Of a DNA stretch of 62,774 bases, positions 62,281-62,774 are shown piece by piece (within the stretch, counting starts at the first letter, position 1; each line of letters starts with the position of its first letter). The stretch is from Sulfurihydrogenibium sp. Its GTDB lineage: Bacteria > Aquificota > Aquificia > Aquificales > Hydrogenothermaceae. The DNA is taken from assembly GCF_028276765.1 (NCBI RefSeq), contig NZ_JAPYVU010000004.1, forward strand, positions 1 through 62,774. The letters are read 5' to 3'. Position numbers and translations under genes: made by a program. The notes under the pieces are model-generated. The model was given only the letters and a program-made list of their open reading frames with translations. It was not told the DNA's origin and made no database searches.

Positions 62281-62774
62281 TTTTCAATTCCTCATAGGTA
62301 GGCTACAAACGCGTTTTTTTACTCTAGCAATGTAACAGAGTTTATGGTTTCAATTCCTCATAGGTAGGCTACAAACGCATTCTCAGCATCAATGCTCGAA
62401 CTCCTCCCAAGCTTTCAATTCCTCATAGGTAGGCTACAAACTAAAGTCTACGTATCAGACCCAGAAGACGATTCTGTCTTTCAATTCCTCATAGGTAGGC
62501 TACAAACAAAAATGTAATTATTGAATGCTCTGATTTTAGAAAGGCTTCAATTCCTCATAGGTAGGCTACAAACTTTGCCGATTTAGGTGTCTAATGAAAG
62601 TATCAATCGCGCTTCAATTCCTCATAGGTAGGCTACAAACATGAAATTTTTAAATGTTTATGAAACTACCATAGAGAGCTTCAATTCCTCATAGGTAGGC
62701 TACAAACTACATCTCCACGCTCCACTTTCAAACTCTATGTATAAGCTTCAATTCCTCATAGGTAGGCTACAAAC
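62281..62774 (-). CRISPR. CRISPR array, eight 30-bp repeats and seven spacers (open at right edge)
   Basis: Repeats start at 62281, 62347, 62412, 62478, 62544, 62611, 62678 and 62745, each 30 bp, sharing TTCAATTCCTCATAGG then TAGGCTACAAAC. Spacers are 35-37 bp. On the minus strand the repeat begins GTTTGTAGCC and ends GAATTGAAGC or GAATTGAAA plus one variable base, the form of type I-B/III arrays with an ATTGAAxx crRNA handle. The four right-hand repeats are identical (GCTTCAATT), while the four left-hand ones have T at the second position and vary at the first. This suggests that the leader lies to the right, outside the window. The last repeat ends on the last base. No cas gene is in the window. 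Confidence 0.95.

Overview
The window looks like a chromosomal contig of a thermophilic, low-GC, Gram-negative chemolithoautotroph of the Aquificota, most like Sulfurihydrogenibium or another Hydrogenothermaceae. This is inferred from AT-rich, Lys/Glu/Ile-rich genes; reductive-TCA-type genes in one run (malate dehydrogenase, two-subunit class I fumarase, SucCD); a fused NuoCD; LPS-transport, RodA/Mre and type IV pilus genes; and a CRISPR repeat of the type I-B/III kind. I could not run a search, so the genus is a judgement. Both ends lie in repeated DNA: an IS110-type transposase tail on the left, and a CRISPR repeat ending exactly on the last base on the right. The piece may therefore be a natural assembly contig.

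Layout. 1-1131: IS110 tail, a thioredoxin-fold lipid-free periplasmic protein without its CxxC, and a decayed ZIP transporter. 1151-8890 (minus): recA-pilT-recX-ribF-TPR protein-rimM-lptF/G, tightly overlapping. 9153-11613 (minus): topA and gatC, with a plus-strand terminator and C-rich candidate small RNA between them. 11925-17984 (plus): iron-sulfur and sulfur-relay genes (mrp, an IscS-like protein, iscU, a PP-loop thiolase, tusA-like, nfu) followed by aroE and yjbQ. 18560-22523 (plus): nuoCD, nuoI, a MidA/NDUFAF7-type methyltransferase and a membrane protein. 22845-28534 (plus): mdh, fumA, fumB, a coiled-coil protein, sucC, sucD. 28770-31067 (minus): DUF3108-like, radC, a zinc protein and a CZB protein. 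31290-38429 (plus): dnaE, purK, purE, a coiled-coil protein, ffh. 38579-43652 (minus): mfd and lepA, with a decayed copy of the lepA 5' end in front. 43923-47572 (plus): PBP1A and trpB. 47739-62075 (minus): YihY/YtxH-like envelope genes, osmC, a TnpB-type element, nfi, the rodA-mrdA-mreDCB shape cluster, and thrS-cdaR-cdaA-folP. 62281-62774: a CRISPR array of eight repeats without cas genes.

Almost every non-coding gap holds copies of two related miniature inverted-repeat families, built from the same hairpin arm. They lie at operon ends and may serve as terminators. No tRNA or rRNA gene was seen.

The most striking item is the IscS-like protein beside iscU. It keeps the catalytic cysteine but has tyrosine where the PLP-binding lysine should be, and it has lost several other cofactor contacts. 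It may be a scaffold partner rather than a desulfurase. Others worth a look are the zinc-ribbon-less TnpB with interleaved complementary blocks at its 3' end, the MidA-complex I pairing, the palindrome over the recA promoter, and the possible C-rich small RNA.
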